From contig CM043969.1 in the NCBI GenBank assembly GCA_014529385.2, positions 35,413,446 to 35,477,445 on the forward strand: DNA of 64,000 nt, written 5' to 3'. Made by a program: the position numbers and the translations under genes. This document shows positions 45,100 through 57,293 of the stretch, one piece after another. Position 1 is the stretch's first letter. Each line of letters starts with the position of its first letter. Origin of the DNA: Adiantum capillus-veneris. Lineage: Eukaryota; Streptophyta; Polypodiopsida; Polypodiales; Pteridaceae. The notes beneath the pieces are model-generated. The model worked only from the letters and a program-made list of their open reading frames with translations. It was not told where the DNA came from and did not search any database.

Positions 45100-45480
45100 A
45101 AACACAGCCACGGAGGGGAGAGGTGAGCTATGGAGTGAAGAGTTATGGGAGGAGAGCTACAAAGTGGAGAGGAGAGCCATGGAGTAGAGATCTAAAGGAT
45201 GGAGAGCTACAAGAGAGCTATGGGATGGAGAGCTGCAGGAGAGCTATGGGATGGAGAGCTGCAAGAGAGCTATGGAGTGGAGAGCTATGGGGGAGAGATG
45301 TAACAAAGCTATGGAGTGGACCTGCAACAAGGCGAGGGAAGAAGGAAGAGTGTGTGGTAAAAATTAGGAGAGAGAAGAGAGAGGGAAAGGAGTGAGAGAG
45401 TGAAGGAGGAAGAGTGTGTGTTGAAAAGTAGGAGAGATAAGAGAGAGGGAGTGGAGTGAGAGAGAGGGAAGTGATTTTGA
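45100..45480. repeat. Degenerate tandem array of a GGAGAGCTATGG-type unit
   Basis: Units of about 15-30 bases (GGAGAGCTATGG, GATGGAGAGCTGCA) repeat irregularly to about 45310, followed by a duplicated purine-rich block ('aggaagagtgtgtg' twice, 'gagagaagagaga'). Confidence 0.75.
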
Positions 45481-45484
45481 AGGA

Positions 45485-46410
45485 AAATTAAAAAAGGTGG
45501 GAAGTTTGATATTTTGTAGGTCTAGCAGTGAGATTTTGAGAGAGATATTTGATTTTTGGGTATACATATAGGTTGGGAAGAAGTTTTGAGTAAAAGTGAG
45601 GTTTTTTTTTTAAAAAAAGTGTTTTTTGGGCTAAGGCTATGGACACCCTTGATGATGTTGCAAAAAAGGGGGGGAGGGTAGTTATTGTCATAAGGACCAC
45701 CACTCTTTTGGGTAGAGAGAGAATGTACCTATCCTCTCATCCTAGCCTATATTTCAACCTATGAAAAGCCTATGACAGCCTAAAAAAAAAGCCTATGAGA
45801 ATACCCTCATTCAATGGCCTTGTCTCTTAAATCACATACATTTTTAGTCTTAATCCCTTAAAATTAGGGATCCTTACAAGGCCCTTTTGGGGTTCATATT
45901 TTTTCCAATGAACAAAACCAAAAAAAAACTCTTCAGATCCCTTCACTCGTGACTAATGCTCGGGAAACGTTTGCCTCAACTTACCCATGAACTGATTGAA
46001 AGTTCAGACTAGCCGGTTGCAAAGCAAGGTAAAGGGAGGAAAACCGTTAAAATTTACATGAAAATAGTTCAAAAGTATTGCAAGTTTAGAAAATTTTAGT
46101 AGTGTTTCTAGTTTGCATTTTGGCACAGAGCCCAAGCAGTTTTAACACCTAGCTCCACGCTGTAGAGCAGCTTCAGCTCGCATACAGTGGCATCAAGCAA
46201 AAGCAGGTGTGGGTGATCATTCGTTTCAAGCTAGGGCCCTTTTGTTTGTAGAAAGTGATTATGCATTATTGCGCTAGGATGTTTATAGACCACAAAAGAG
46301 GCGAGCCCGACCGAGAAGGAGTAGGCTAGAGGGCAAGGGCACCATTTTTTACTTTAGCAAGCAAGGGTTTCCCACCTTGATTAGTGGTGATAGGGTAGAG
46401 AGAGAGAGAG
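45485..46410. other. Non-coding spacer
   Basis: AT-rich with homopolymer runs; no coding sequence or known repeat recognised. Confidence 0.45.
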
Positions 46411-46413
46411 AGA

Positions 46414-46480
46414 TGCTGTGCTATATATAGAGATACTATATATAGCTCAGTAGCTATATATAGTATCTCTATATACAGCA
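46414..46480. repeat. AT-rich hairpin flanked by GA runs
   Basis: The arm from 46414 to 46447 pairs with 46452-46480 around a 4-base loop; the longer arm has a 5-base bulge. GA runs flank both sides. It shares the CTATATATAGCTCA motif with the hairpin at 2253-2289. Confidence 0.8.
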
Positions 46481-46788
46481 CAACAAGAGAGAGAGAGAGA
46501 GAGAGAGACTTGGGGCATCCACTGGGATATATGTAAGATATCACGTGAAAACAAACTAAGGGATTTATAATTAGGTACATTTATAGAAAAACGTACTGAC
46601 ATAAAGGGTTTTGTACTCAAGAAAGTGGAAATTTTCATACATAAGGGCTAGTTTTTTTCCAAAAATGCATACATAAGGGGTACATATAATACTTGAAAAT
46701 ATACAAGTAAGGGATTATTTAAAAACCTCTTGTTTGCACGTGCTATAAGAAATTTTTACATATTGAACTCCCCGGAGAGATGGAGGGA

Positions 46789-46802
<14 letters not shown>

Positions 46803-46882
<80 letters not shown>
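46803..46882. repeat. (AG)40 microsatellite
   Basis: Uninterrupted AG run of about 80 bases, with GATA repeats just before it (about 46790-46802). Confidence 0.95.
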
Positions 46883-46886
<4 letters not shown>

Positions 46887-46914
46887 AGGGAGGGAGAGAG
46901 AGTTACCATTGTTC

Positions 46915-47382
46915 ACGAGTTATAGATCCAAAAATTTCCAATATAATCCCTCATATTTGACCAACAAAGTCCAAAATATCATTTAAAATTCCCAAAATAC
47001 CCCTCATTAACCTTCTAAGCATTTTGAAAGACAACTTTTTTTGCAAGTCTTTATAGGAATAGTGGTTCCCCTCAATAGATAGAACTAGGATTTTATATGG
47101 TACTGTGGGCTATTACAATGAGATTGTTCATCATTGTTTTACACAGATGCCTTTATTTGTGACCCCGTTGTCATAAATATTAGAATATGTAAAAATAGGG
47201 GCAAATCAATCCCAAAATAATACAAGGGTATATTGGGAAATTTTGAAATTTGAAGGGTACTTTGGGAATTTCAACAAATTCAAGAGGTATTTTTGTCATT
47301 TTCCCAAAATTCAAATATGGTCAATTGTATTTATTTTCACAAATCTATCGGCTCAAATTGTATTAATCTTGTCAATGATGAA

Positions 47383-47419
<37 letters not shown>

Positions 47420-47658
47420 GGGGGCTGTATTTTGTGTACATAGGAGATGGAGATGCACAATGGTCTATTGCCCAGATGAAGTACAAAAGTGGGCTAGCAA
47501 GGTGTGAACTTTATATACATCAAGGTGGCATATATGATGAATGTAAAAGGAACCACTATGGTAGTGTAGAATGTCATGTGATGTGGCCATGATCTTCACA
47601 AAAAAGAGTTGCCGATCTTGCCCATGTGTGACTAAAGATGCATCGACACTACTCTGGT

Positions 47659-47695
<37 letters not shown>

Positions 47696-48095
47696 CCCTC
47701 CCCCATCCATAGGAGGGGAAACACACTCATAGTTGTATAACATGGGAAAAAGGAATGCTTATGAATAACAACTGCATGTCTTAAGTATGAGTAATTACAA
47801 TATGGTAACTACATAGGAACAACCCAATTTTAGTTGTTCTATCTAGCAACAATATCTAATTGTTATATGGCTACTTCTATTTGGTAAGATATAAAAAATT
47901 GCTATATAGCAATTTCTTGGGAATTAAGATTGCTACTTCCATCTAGCAATTAAGCTAAAAGGACATCTTCATTGCTAGATCAATTGGGCTTACACACAAG
48001 GCTTGCTATTTGCATCTAGCAAATAAATCAAATGTGGGGAGGATTACTATATGGTAAGGCGTCCAAAGCTCCTTTTGTATGATTTGATGCTCTCT
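46915..48095. other. Non-coding spacer with short CT runs
   Basis: CT runs at about 47390-47416 and 47662-47689. 'tgctatatagcaat' and similar phrases recur at 47840-48060. No coding sequence recognised. Confidence 0.5.
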
Positions 48096-48099
48096 TCCC

Positions 48100-48173
<74 letters not shown>

Positions 48174-48205
48174 CCCCCCCCCCCCCCCCCCCCCCCGCCC
48201 CCCTC
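48100..48205. repeat. (CT)n followed by a C homopolymer
   Basis: About 34 CT repeats run straight into a tract of more than 30 C with a single G at about 48197. The open frame across it is an artefact. Confidence 0.95.
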
Positions 48206-48714
48206 TCTCTCCATCAAAACAACCATTGTATTAAGGTGTCCTAGATAGTTGTATAAATCCCCTATGTAACCCCACCCCCCTCGCTTATGTATACGATACG
48301 AGTATGAAATAATGATGGGATACCCCTATTGTATATGCTTATGTACAAAATCCAAAATCGACCCCTGTACACTCACATGGTAGCGTATAGAAAAACACAA
48401 TGAGTACCCCCCGGGAAGTGTGTGCCCCCATGGACCAACGGTGATTTATGTGAGAGAGTGATATGGATTGGTTGTGTGCATGTGTAAGGGTAGAGATGGA
48501 CTGTGGGTGTAAATGTGAAAACTTGTGATGTGCTCTTGTAGAGCGAGTGAGCATTGGGAAGTGAGCAAGCGGTGGTCTGCTAGTGCAACGTCTATATTTC
48601 ATACTATTTGGTTTTTTGATTAATCAATTTGTTTCCTTCATAAATGCTAAGTATGTTTACAGAATATCAACTTTGATTTTTGTATATAGAATGCTCATAA
48701 TTGTGTCTATGCGA

Positions 48715-50000
48715 TAGATTCCAGAGTATGGTGCTAAAAATGATATGTATCTACCTTCTCATGGCATCTCGCGTATTTCAATTGAATGCATGAATCTCCT
48801 TCGTCAAAGTGATCCAAACAACTATGAGAGATTAAAGGAACTATATTGTTTGCATTTTGACAAACAGAATGATGTTTTCGATGACAATGATGGCATGCAT
48901 AATTTATTCATGATTGGTACGAAGAAAGTGAAGCATGTAATAAAGAGCATTTTCTTAGAGCATAAGAGCTTGAGCAAATCTACAAAGGCACAAATGTTTT
49001 CACAATTAATCACGATTTTGCTTATTTTGAACCTCCAAAATTGCTATGCCTGGAGTAATGCATCCATTTTGGTACTATTAAAATAAATATATTCTCTGCT
49101 ATATCAATTTTATTGTATTATTTTTTAATGTTTTAATACTTAATCTGTATGTGATATTTGCTCAAAATGTTGCAACCTACTATCTCAAAAGTCATTACCC
49201 TCAAACAACAGACTTCCTACATCAAGAGATGGAATAAAAAAGATGTTGAGCAAGCTTGGACTCGATTAGAACACCATATACGCATGTCCGAACGATTGTA
49301 TTTTGATAAAGAGAAATACAAAAATGAAATGGTAGGTCAAAAATGTAAAACATTTTGTTCATTATAAATATATAAACAGACAAATCCCTCATAAGGTGCT
49401 TCAACATTTTTGTTCGCATCTTACATAAAGCACATATTTTGAGCTCCAGATTTACCAATTCTTATGGACCCGAGATCAAAGAATGCAAGTACAAATGGGA
49501 TTATGAGAATTCCCTCAGATTTCCCTACTTTCAAACATATCAATACAAAATGGCCCGAGTTTGAAGCAAAGCCACGACACATAAAGATGGGTATTGGCTT
49601 GGATGGTGTGAATCCATTCTCCATGCGCTTGGCTAGTAGGTCTAGCTAGCTACAATCTGCCACCCTTTATTTTCTTTAAAAAATGGAAATGACTTTTAGA
49701 TGGTGTGAATTCATTCTCCATGCACTTGGCTAGTAGTTTTAGTTAGCTACAATCCGCCACCCTTTATTTGCTTTAAAAAAGGGAATTGACTTTTGTATCT
49801 CATAATTCTAGGAAAATGTCAAGCTAAAAACATTATTAATTAATGTGTACTTATAATCTCTAATCAATGACCTTCAAGGGTTGTCAAGAGACATAGATGT
49901 GCTTGATATGTCAAAACACAAAAATGAAAAGAGATTCGAAGTTTGGGGAATTTTAGCATATACTATACACGACTTTCCCGGCTAAGGATTCTGGTACAGG
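48715..50000 (+). pseudogene. CACTA-D transposase, 5' exons (diverged family)
   Basis: Recognised by similarity to CACTA-C, in the same order. The first exon ends LLILNLQNCYAWSNASILVLLK (C: LLVLLNMQAKFGWSD), about 48745-49083. Next, near 49245-49310, the string L-G-L-D, stop, N-T-I-Y-ACPNDCIL (C: ACPNDCILF) appears with a TAG replacing a codon. 49464-49640 reads NGIMRIPSDFPTFKHI then GIGLDGVNPFS (C: GLAMDGVNPFG). About 49880-49990 reads VLDMSKH and IHDFPG (C: VVDMSRH and MHDYPG). Several stops and shifts are present. The gene breaks off near 50000 and its next recognisable exon is at 59.3 kb. Confidence 0.78.
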
Positions 50001-50004
50001 TTTT

Positions 50005-51900
50005 TGTTTAAAATATACTTTTCATTTCATTCTATTTTTTATCATCATGTTAAATCCCCTTGCAAGAGGTGGAATCTACACTTTTATCAAGTTAATTGTG
50101 CTAATCCATGCCTAATTTGATGATTTGAGTGTTTGATTTTTTGGCCTTCAATGGTCAATTTTTGGGCTAATTTGGAAGAGCCACACATGTATGTGCATTA
50201 TGGAATTGTCGCGTGGAGCAAGGATTAGCTTGGATGCAATCAATTGTAAGTGCATTGACCTACTCCATTCAATTTTTGAGTGGTCAATTTGATTCCAATG
50301 TGTTGCTAATTTATTGCTTAAATTAGGTGTGTAATTCAATTAACATACTTTGAATGCCTAATTTGATTGTTTTGGGATGAAAATTATGGTCAATTTTGAC
50401 TAAAGAATGATGGTTGTGTCAAGATAATGCTTAATTCTCAAGAAAAAATCATGTGTGTGCATAAAAATCATTGTGTGTGTGCATGCACCAAAGAGGGAAG
50501 AAAACTGTCAAATTTTTCAAGTGTGTGTGCACCTAATCTTGAATGTGTGCATACATAAAAAGTGATGGAATTGATGATTTATGGGTATGCAATCACGTAA
50601 ATGACATGTATGCTAGGCTAATTCAATCATTGGATAAGCCTAATTGTATAAAATTTTGGCCTAAATTTGGGTGGGTGTGCCTACTCAATGGCATGTGCAA
50701 TCCAGTGCTTGAATGAATAATTGGTATTTTTTTACCAATTATGATGATTAATTTTGCCTAAAATATCGGTGTTTTTGATTGATTGATTTTAGATGATTCA
50801 ATTGACTCAATTGAAAATGATTTTATGAACTACTATTGCTATGTATGCCAATGGGGTATGGTAATTGGTGAATGCCATAAAAATCAAAAGTGTGTAGCAA
50901 TGTGATGACAAGCCTAATTAGATTTGGGTGATTAGAGATTTTGGGGAGTGAGCAATTCAAAGTTTCAATGATTAATACATGGGGTTGAAGTTGCAATTGT
51001 CAGAAAATAGTGCATTAATCAAGCATATGTGCATTTCCTATTGATTACAAATTGATTCAAATTTGAATTCAAATCCAAAAATGCTTTATGCACTCCAATC
51101 TATTGTAATGTGTGTAAAAGGAGTTATTGTGCATGCACTTCTTGTAATAAGATCGAGTGACCAGAGGAATTCAAACAAGTTCAATTAGGAGCATTTTTTG
51201 ACCTACGACTGTATACACAGAAAGAAGAATTGTGCATAAAACACGATTTTAGTAGCCATGTGCATGAGATATCACGATGAAGGATTGTTAGAAGTTGTTT
51301 AAATAAATCCAATACGTACACACTCACATTGTGCCTTCACACTCTAGAAGCATGCCATATCTCGCCACGCACACTATCTCTCTGCGGGACTTAGCTCTTA
51401 TTGAAAGAAGTGGATTTTTTATTAAAAAAAAACAAACAAACAAAAAAGTAAAAAAAAGAAAAAGGTATCTGGCTGCTTCTGATGTGCTGCTTAATAAAAC
51501 ACAACACACACACACACACGCAGACCCCACCAACCTTGGCTCGCAGCGCTGCTGACCCGGAGCCGACCCCACCCACTTATGGCAATTTCTTGTCTTGTAA
51601 CACAACTCACACACACACACGCGTGCACAGTACGGGTATTGGCTTGGTGCTACTCATACACACACCCACAGTTTCACGCTCGAGCCTGGCAATGACCACG
51701 CTGCACCACACACACACAATTGGTCCCATGACGGCTCGCCAGGCTGTAACAACCTCTCTTTGGATGCTCTAAGTTAAGATCCCAGCGTTGGTGGCACACA
51801 ATCCTCATTCTGGATCCCTGCTTTTAGTGTATAATGACAAAAATGGTGGGCCCAACCACACGTGCCTAACCAGGTACACTCCATCAGTGAATGAACCCCA
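50005..51900. other. Non-coding block inside CACTA-D
   Basis: AT-rich up to about 51300, then an A-rich run (about 51420-51466) and CA-rich patches to 51720. No coding sequence recognised. The A-rich run could be a retroposition tail, but I see no flanking duplication. Confidence 0.45.
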
Positions 51901-51907
51901 CACACAA

Positions 51908-52620
51908 ATCCATTTCCAAGCGCAATTTGATCAACAAAGAGGACATTGAGGATGTGCGTCGAGAAGCCCAGATCATGGATCATCTGATTGGCCAACCTAA
52001 TATCGTTGAGCTCAAAGGTGCTTATGACATACTCTATGCATTTGGTGATGGAGCTCTGTGCTGGTGGTGAATTATTTGACCGTATTATCTCCAATGGAAA
52101 GTACATAGAAAGAGCTACAGCTTCATTATTCAGGACAGTAGTGCAAGTTATTCAAACATGTCATTCCCTCGGTGTAATGCATTGTGATCAAACCTGAAAA
52201 TTTTCTCTTTTTAAGCAAGGATAAAGGATCTCCTTTGAAGACCACAGATATTGGGCTATCTGTGTTTTCCAAGCCAGGCAAGGCATTCAGAGAAATTGTG
52301 GGTAGCGTATATTATGTTGCTCCAGAGGTTCTTCGTAGAGATTATGGTCCAGAGGTAGACTTATGGAGTGCTAGTGTCTTACTATACATTCTTCTCAGTG
52401 GTGTTCCCCCATTTTGGGTAGTGAGACCAGGAATATATCTTCAAAGAAATCTTGGAGGGCAATGTAGAACTTTCAAGTGACCCCTGGCCATCTATCTCTT
52501 CTGGGACCCCTGGCCATCTATCTCTTCTGGCGCTAAGGACCTTGTGAGGAAAATGTTGAAGAGAGATGTCAAGGAACGGCTGACAGTTCAAGCAGCTCTC
52601 TGCTTGCTACAGCCTGCGCT
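51908..52620 (+). pseudogene. CDPK (calcium-dependent protein kinase) fragment, dead and frameshifted
   Basis: Starts abruptly at the conserved lysine of the kinase N-lobe ([20 protein letters not shown]) directly after a CA-rich patch. It continues through [18 protein letters not shown], a frameshift, [19 protein letters not shown], then the catalytic loop, [15 protein letters not shown] and [11 protein letters not shown], and ends near [16 protein letters not shown]. The catalytic HRDLKPEN reads H-C-D with a 2-nt loss before KPEN, DFG reads D-I-G, and a 26-bp tandem duplication lies at about 52482-52532. EF-hands and the N-terminal tail are absent. No intron interrupts the domain, so it may be a processed or element-captured copy of a host gene; which one is unresolved. 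Confidence 0.88.
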
Positions 52621-52624
52621 GTTA

Positions 52625-55600
52625 CGGACCTGTTGTGTTGACCCCATTCTCTCTCACACACATTCATGTTGATTGGCTCATTACCTAGCTTTCCCTACCT
52701 ACCAAGCTTGGCGAGGAAATACACCTGCACTACTACAGTGGTGCAGTCCCATCATCGCAACCTTACTTTCCCTGAAGCATTGCAGCTGAGAACACACATA
52801 CACACTCAGTGTGTGCCCTGTACAGCCTGCCTCGTGAGTCCACACCCATGCTTTCTTAGGCTTATAGTTGCAACTTGCAACTCCTGCAATATTACCCTCC
52901 TGCTGGCTGCACCTTCGAGCCTGTGCTACCACGCCAACATCGATTCTTACTCTTGCTTCTCCCGCTTCATTTGATCTATGGGTCTCTCTGTCCTGACTCG
53001 CGTCGTGCCTCACCCTTGCAGATCTGCCTCATTGACGTCCGAATAAAAGAAAACAAACACAGATGAAAATAAAATGAACTCCCCAAAAATCCTTTTTAAC
53101 AAAATTATTTAAAGAGGAGTTCCCACCAAACCTTCCGAAGCTTCTTCCTCGTTGGTCCCTTAGCTGATAGGATAGTCGCTGCAGTCAAGAGGACCACATC
53201 CATACTTTTTAAAAACAAAAGTGAAATCCAAAAATATAATCTTCATTGAAATCATGGAATGTAGTATCCACTGAGCATCATCCAACATGTATAATTTCGA
53301 TCATTGATGGAGAGCATGGACTGCATTAACACTTTTGGGGTTGTTGCGAAACATGATTTTTTTTTCTAGTGCTTTCTGGGTGAAAGCATGTTAACGTGTC
53401 GCGCTTTTTGTGCAAGTTAGCAGTTTCAAGTTAGCACGTTTTAAAAAAGTTGGGCGTCCGGTAAAATTTTTACAATTCGTATGTAACAAGACTTGATTTT
53501 GAGGTGTTTTAGTAATAAATTTTGTTTTCTAGGAAGTTTTGGTCGTTTTAAAGTTAGTCCACTGTGTAGAAGGATGTGTGGATTGTTTTCGTCCAATAAA
53601 ATTTTTTGATCCGGAAGGCACCTTCTGGGGCATTTTTGAAGGTGTTAACGTGGGATTTTGAAAAAGTGATGTATGAAGCGATTGAAGCCTGCATTATAAG
53701 GAACAACTTTGGTTCTTTGAGTCTTCAGAGATTTTGATGTTTTGATGCTCATTCAGGGTTGGATTTGTTGTTTTTGCATCGTTTTTGTAGAAAATACTGT
53801 TTTGCAGGCTGATTTTCAGCAAATCAGAGCAGGCTATGGAAATTTTCCATCACATAGCCGTCGAACAACGCACCGAGGGCAACAAGATTGTGTGAGACGG
53901 ACTTGGGCTGTTTTGGCTCCGTTTGGGAGTTATGTTCAGTTGAAGACAGCTGAAAAATTTGTGGACTGAAAAAATAAAAATAAAAAATCTAACCTCTACG
54001 GATCACTTCGCGATCACGTTTTTGTCTTGTTCTCGCAGGTATATTGGCGCGCAAGTCGAGTCGACCGAACGCCAAAAATAGAAACACGGCTATTTGGAGA
54101 GGTCGTAGGTTTTGGAGGAAAAATCAGAATAGAAGGACGGGTGGTGCGTTTTGGGAGGATTCACCGATCTCTCTTCTACGAGTGCGAGTGCGAGTGCGAG
54201 TGCGAGTGAGACGCTGCATGCAAGCGAATTGAAGCTCGGGGGTGGTCGGGAGGTTCGAGCTCCGTACAACGAAGTGCGCCCATATATTTTGCTCCTCTGT
54301 TGTATCAAACACTATCAATACAAAGATTTCTTCCTCTATTTTGCTGTCTATCTCTATTATTCGGTTCCTGTGACATCGTATCAAAATTTATCGGAGGTTG
54401 TACATTTGGATTCCTTGTTTCAAGAGCTTTCTACTGATATATCATATGTCATAGATCTTGGAGATGTAGCTCATGTTATTGTACTAGTTAGCATATGTCA
54501 AAATTGTGCTAGTTAGCATTGTCCGGGACACCAGAAAGCATGACAAGTTAACATGCTTATACTCTTGAACTAGAAATGAAAAATCTTCAAGTAGCACTAA
54601 TATTGGGCATATTTTTTGAGAGGGGATTGGCTTACGACATAAAAATCGAGATTTTTTTGACCACTCATGAAGGGGTTAAAACTTGAGGACTTCTTCACAT
54701 GATGCCTAGATTATGGGTGCTAGATTGGTTGTGTAAGAGTCTAACCTACCATTTTTATACATTCATTGACCATGTATTTCTTTGTATGAAAAAACTAGAA
54801 TGAGAGCATGGGATCATTAACTTTGTGCATCAAAATGAATTCTTTTGAATGGATTGCATTAAAACCTTGGAACTTATGCCGTTATAGTGCTTGGATTGAC
54901 GAATAATTTTTATTCTTGCACTAATGATAACGTTTTTGTTGAACAAAATCCAACATTAGGTTTTTTATTGATGAAATGAGTTCAAAATTATCTCTCTTAT
55001 GCTTTGTATGAGAGTTAGGATGTGGACAGATGATTGTATATGGAATTCCATGCACAAATAATCTTTAATGCATAAAATTGTATGAGCATTCTTCTAGTGC
55101 TTTGTTTGATTGAAATTATCATTACACTAAATGGCAAGCTCTTTTTGAAAATCATGTGAGCTTCATGTGAGAGTTGCACTAGATGATGAGTTGTGATTGC
55201 TTGGTCGGGACTTTGTGCTTAAACTTAACATTGCTTCTACATTTTATTGCTCGACTTGAATGAGCAATCATTAAAAGCATTAGAATTGAGCTTGTTGTAA
55301 TGGCCAAGAGAGAGCATGAAAATTTTGGGCTTGTGGTTGATTTTTTAGTGCTTACTTTAAATGACAAATGCTTTCATGCACTAACAATTGAGCTTCATTT
55401 TGAAAGGGTGTGAGAAACAAGAGATTTCATTTGATTCAAGGAGGGGTCATCATTGCAAAAAGTTGCAAAATTTGGCTAATTAGAGCCATTCCATGTTCTT
55501 GGAATAAAAGTTGTATATATGCTAGCTCATAGCCTTGTCAAAGGTTAAATTTTTCCATTTGAGCTAGTGTTTTTCCAACGCTTTTGAGCTTTCAAGTACA

Positions 55601-57280
55601 TAATCTGGCTATTGATGAGATCCATTCATTTCATTTCATCAAGTTGCAATCATCTCTAGCTTATACATCACAAAAAAAAATTTGAAAATTTAATGTGAGC
55701 TAGTTGTTAGCCAACTTTTTGAAAAGCTTTAAATTGTAAAAATTTAGCTATCAAGAGCCACTTCATTTCATTCAAAAGTTGCATTATTTTGAGCTCTTGG
55801 CTTGTTTTTCCATATTTCATTGAGCTAGAAATTAATCAACCTTTGAATCATGCATGCGAGATTGTAAAAATTGCAAAATTTGCTTATGTAGAAGCTCATT
55901 CTATCTCTCATGATTGTTATGTATGCATAAATTTGCTATCAAAGAGCATAAATGTGCATAACCAAAGGCATTTTTTCCCTTGGTTTTTTTTCCTTTGGCA
56001 AATTCGGGTATGCAAGACCCTAGCTTTAGGTTTTCATTAATGCTTTTTGTGTGGCTTTTCAATAAAAGGCTTTGGAGCTTGTGGTCACACTTATCTTCAA
56101 ATCAGCTTCTTTTGCAAATAAAAAGATCAAGAGACTTCTCTACAAAGGGGATGCTTGCTCAATGATGCACAAAGAGCATGAATAGGTGTAATCCTTCCAT
56201 GATTTTGCTTCTAAGCTATGGTTTTTTCATATTCGAAAGCTTGGCATTTTAAAGTTTCAACACTTTGCTTTGTGAAAATTAACTCATCAAAAAATTAGGT
56301 TTTATGTGTGCTAATCATAGGTAATTGGCCTTGACCTTAGATTAATATAGGATCATTTCTCATTAGTCCTAGACTCTTAGTGATAGTCTTAATACTCCAT
56401 TCATTTTTGTCATGACCTAGGGCTATGATTAGGCTTTAGTCCTTTAGTCCAATTGCCATTAACATCTCATAATGGAAGCAATAAAAAAGTGCTAAAAACT
56501 GAATCAATGAAGCAAAAAAGTGTCAAGAAAAAGTAGTAAAAATACTACTAGACACATGAAAAGAAAATTCATATGTTATGTTGTGTCTTTGTGAGGCTTA
56601 GCGTCTTATTGGCACTTGGTAGGCGAGGGAAATCACCTTGGCTCGCTTGGTCAAGGCCCTAAACCGATGCCTTGGGCTAATAGGAATTAGCCGTCGCCTT
56701 GGTAAGCTAGTAGGCTTTTGGAACACTTCTTGAGGGTTCAAGGAGCCGAGAGTCGCACCTAGACTTGCCTTGGGGTGGTAGCCTTGTGATTGTGCTTTAA
56801 TTTTTTCAATGAATAACAAAAACAAAACTTCCATGAGCTTCAAAAAGCATTGACAATGTACTAATAGATTAGGAGATTTTTTATAGCCCGTTGACATGAT
56901 AGACTTGAATGATCTATTAAGGTTGTTCACATAGTTTTTAGGCTAGTAGGTTTATGAACTTGCATTAGCCTAGGGTCATAATTGATTGCTTGTGTTTCAT
57001 GCATAAAACTGAAATTTCAAGTGGGTTAATCTTCACAATAGCTTAGGTTATTTTTTTGCTTTATGTTGTCTAGTTTTTTATTATGATTGACCCATCTTTT
57101 AGAAGCAAAAAATCACTTTTCATAATTGTTCATTATGATTCATGTTTTATTCATTCCTGGTAGCCTTTAATGCTCATTACTTGTTCTTATGTTTTGCAGC
57201 TCAACATTTCTTCCATAGACTTGCTTTATACCATGTCATCGTGTCTTGCTTCACTGGCACATGAGGACATGTGCCAAATT
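52625..57280. other. Non-coding block, probably 3' interior of an LTR retroelement (E)
   Basis: No protein recognised over 4.6 kb. A tandem GAGTGC(GA) hexamer run lies near 54179-54208. From about 54.6 kb the DNA is AT-rich with recurring 'gagctagttgttagcc' and 'aaaattttg' style phrases, like the long 3' non-coding regions of some plant gypsy elements, and it leads into a polypurine tract at 57281. The 5' LTR of this element was not found. Confidence 0.4.
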
Positions 57281-57293
57281 AGGAAGGGGGGAA
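57281..57293 (+). other. Polypurine tract of element E
   Basis: AGGAAGGGGGGAA directly precedes TGTTAGC, the start of the left LTR arm. Confidence 0.7.

Noticed and set aside
48745-49086. Novel 113-codon host gene
   Set aside because: Its C-terminal part lines up with the first transposase exon of CACTA-C and it is followed by further transposase motifs, so it belongs to CACTA-D.
51908-52620. Functional protein kinase gene
   Set aside because: HRD and DFG motifs are altered, several frameshifts and a tandem duplication are present, and both the N-terminus and EF-hands are missing.
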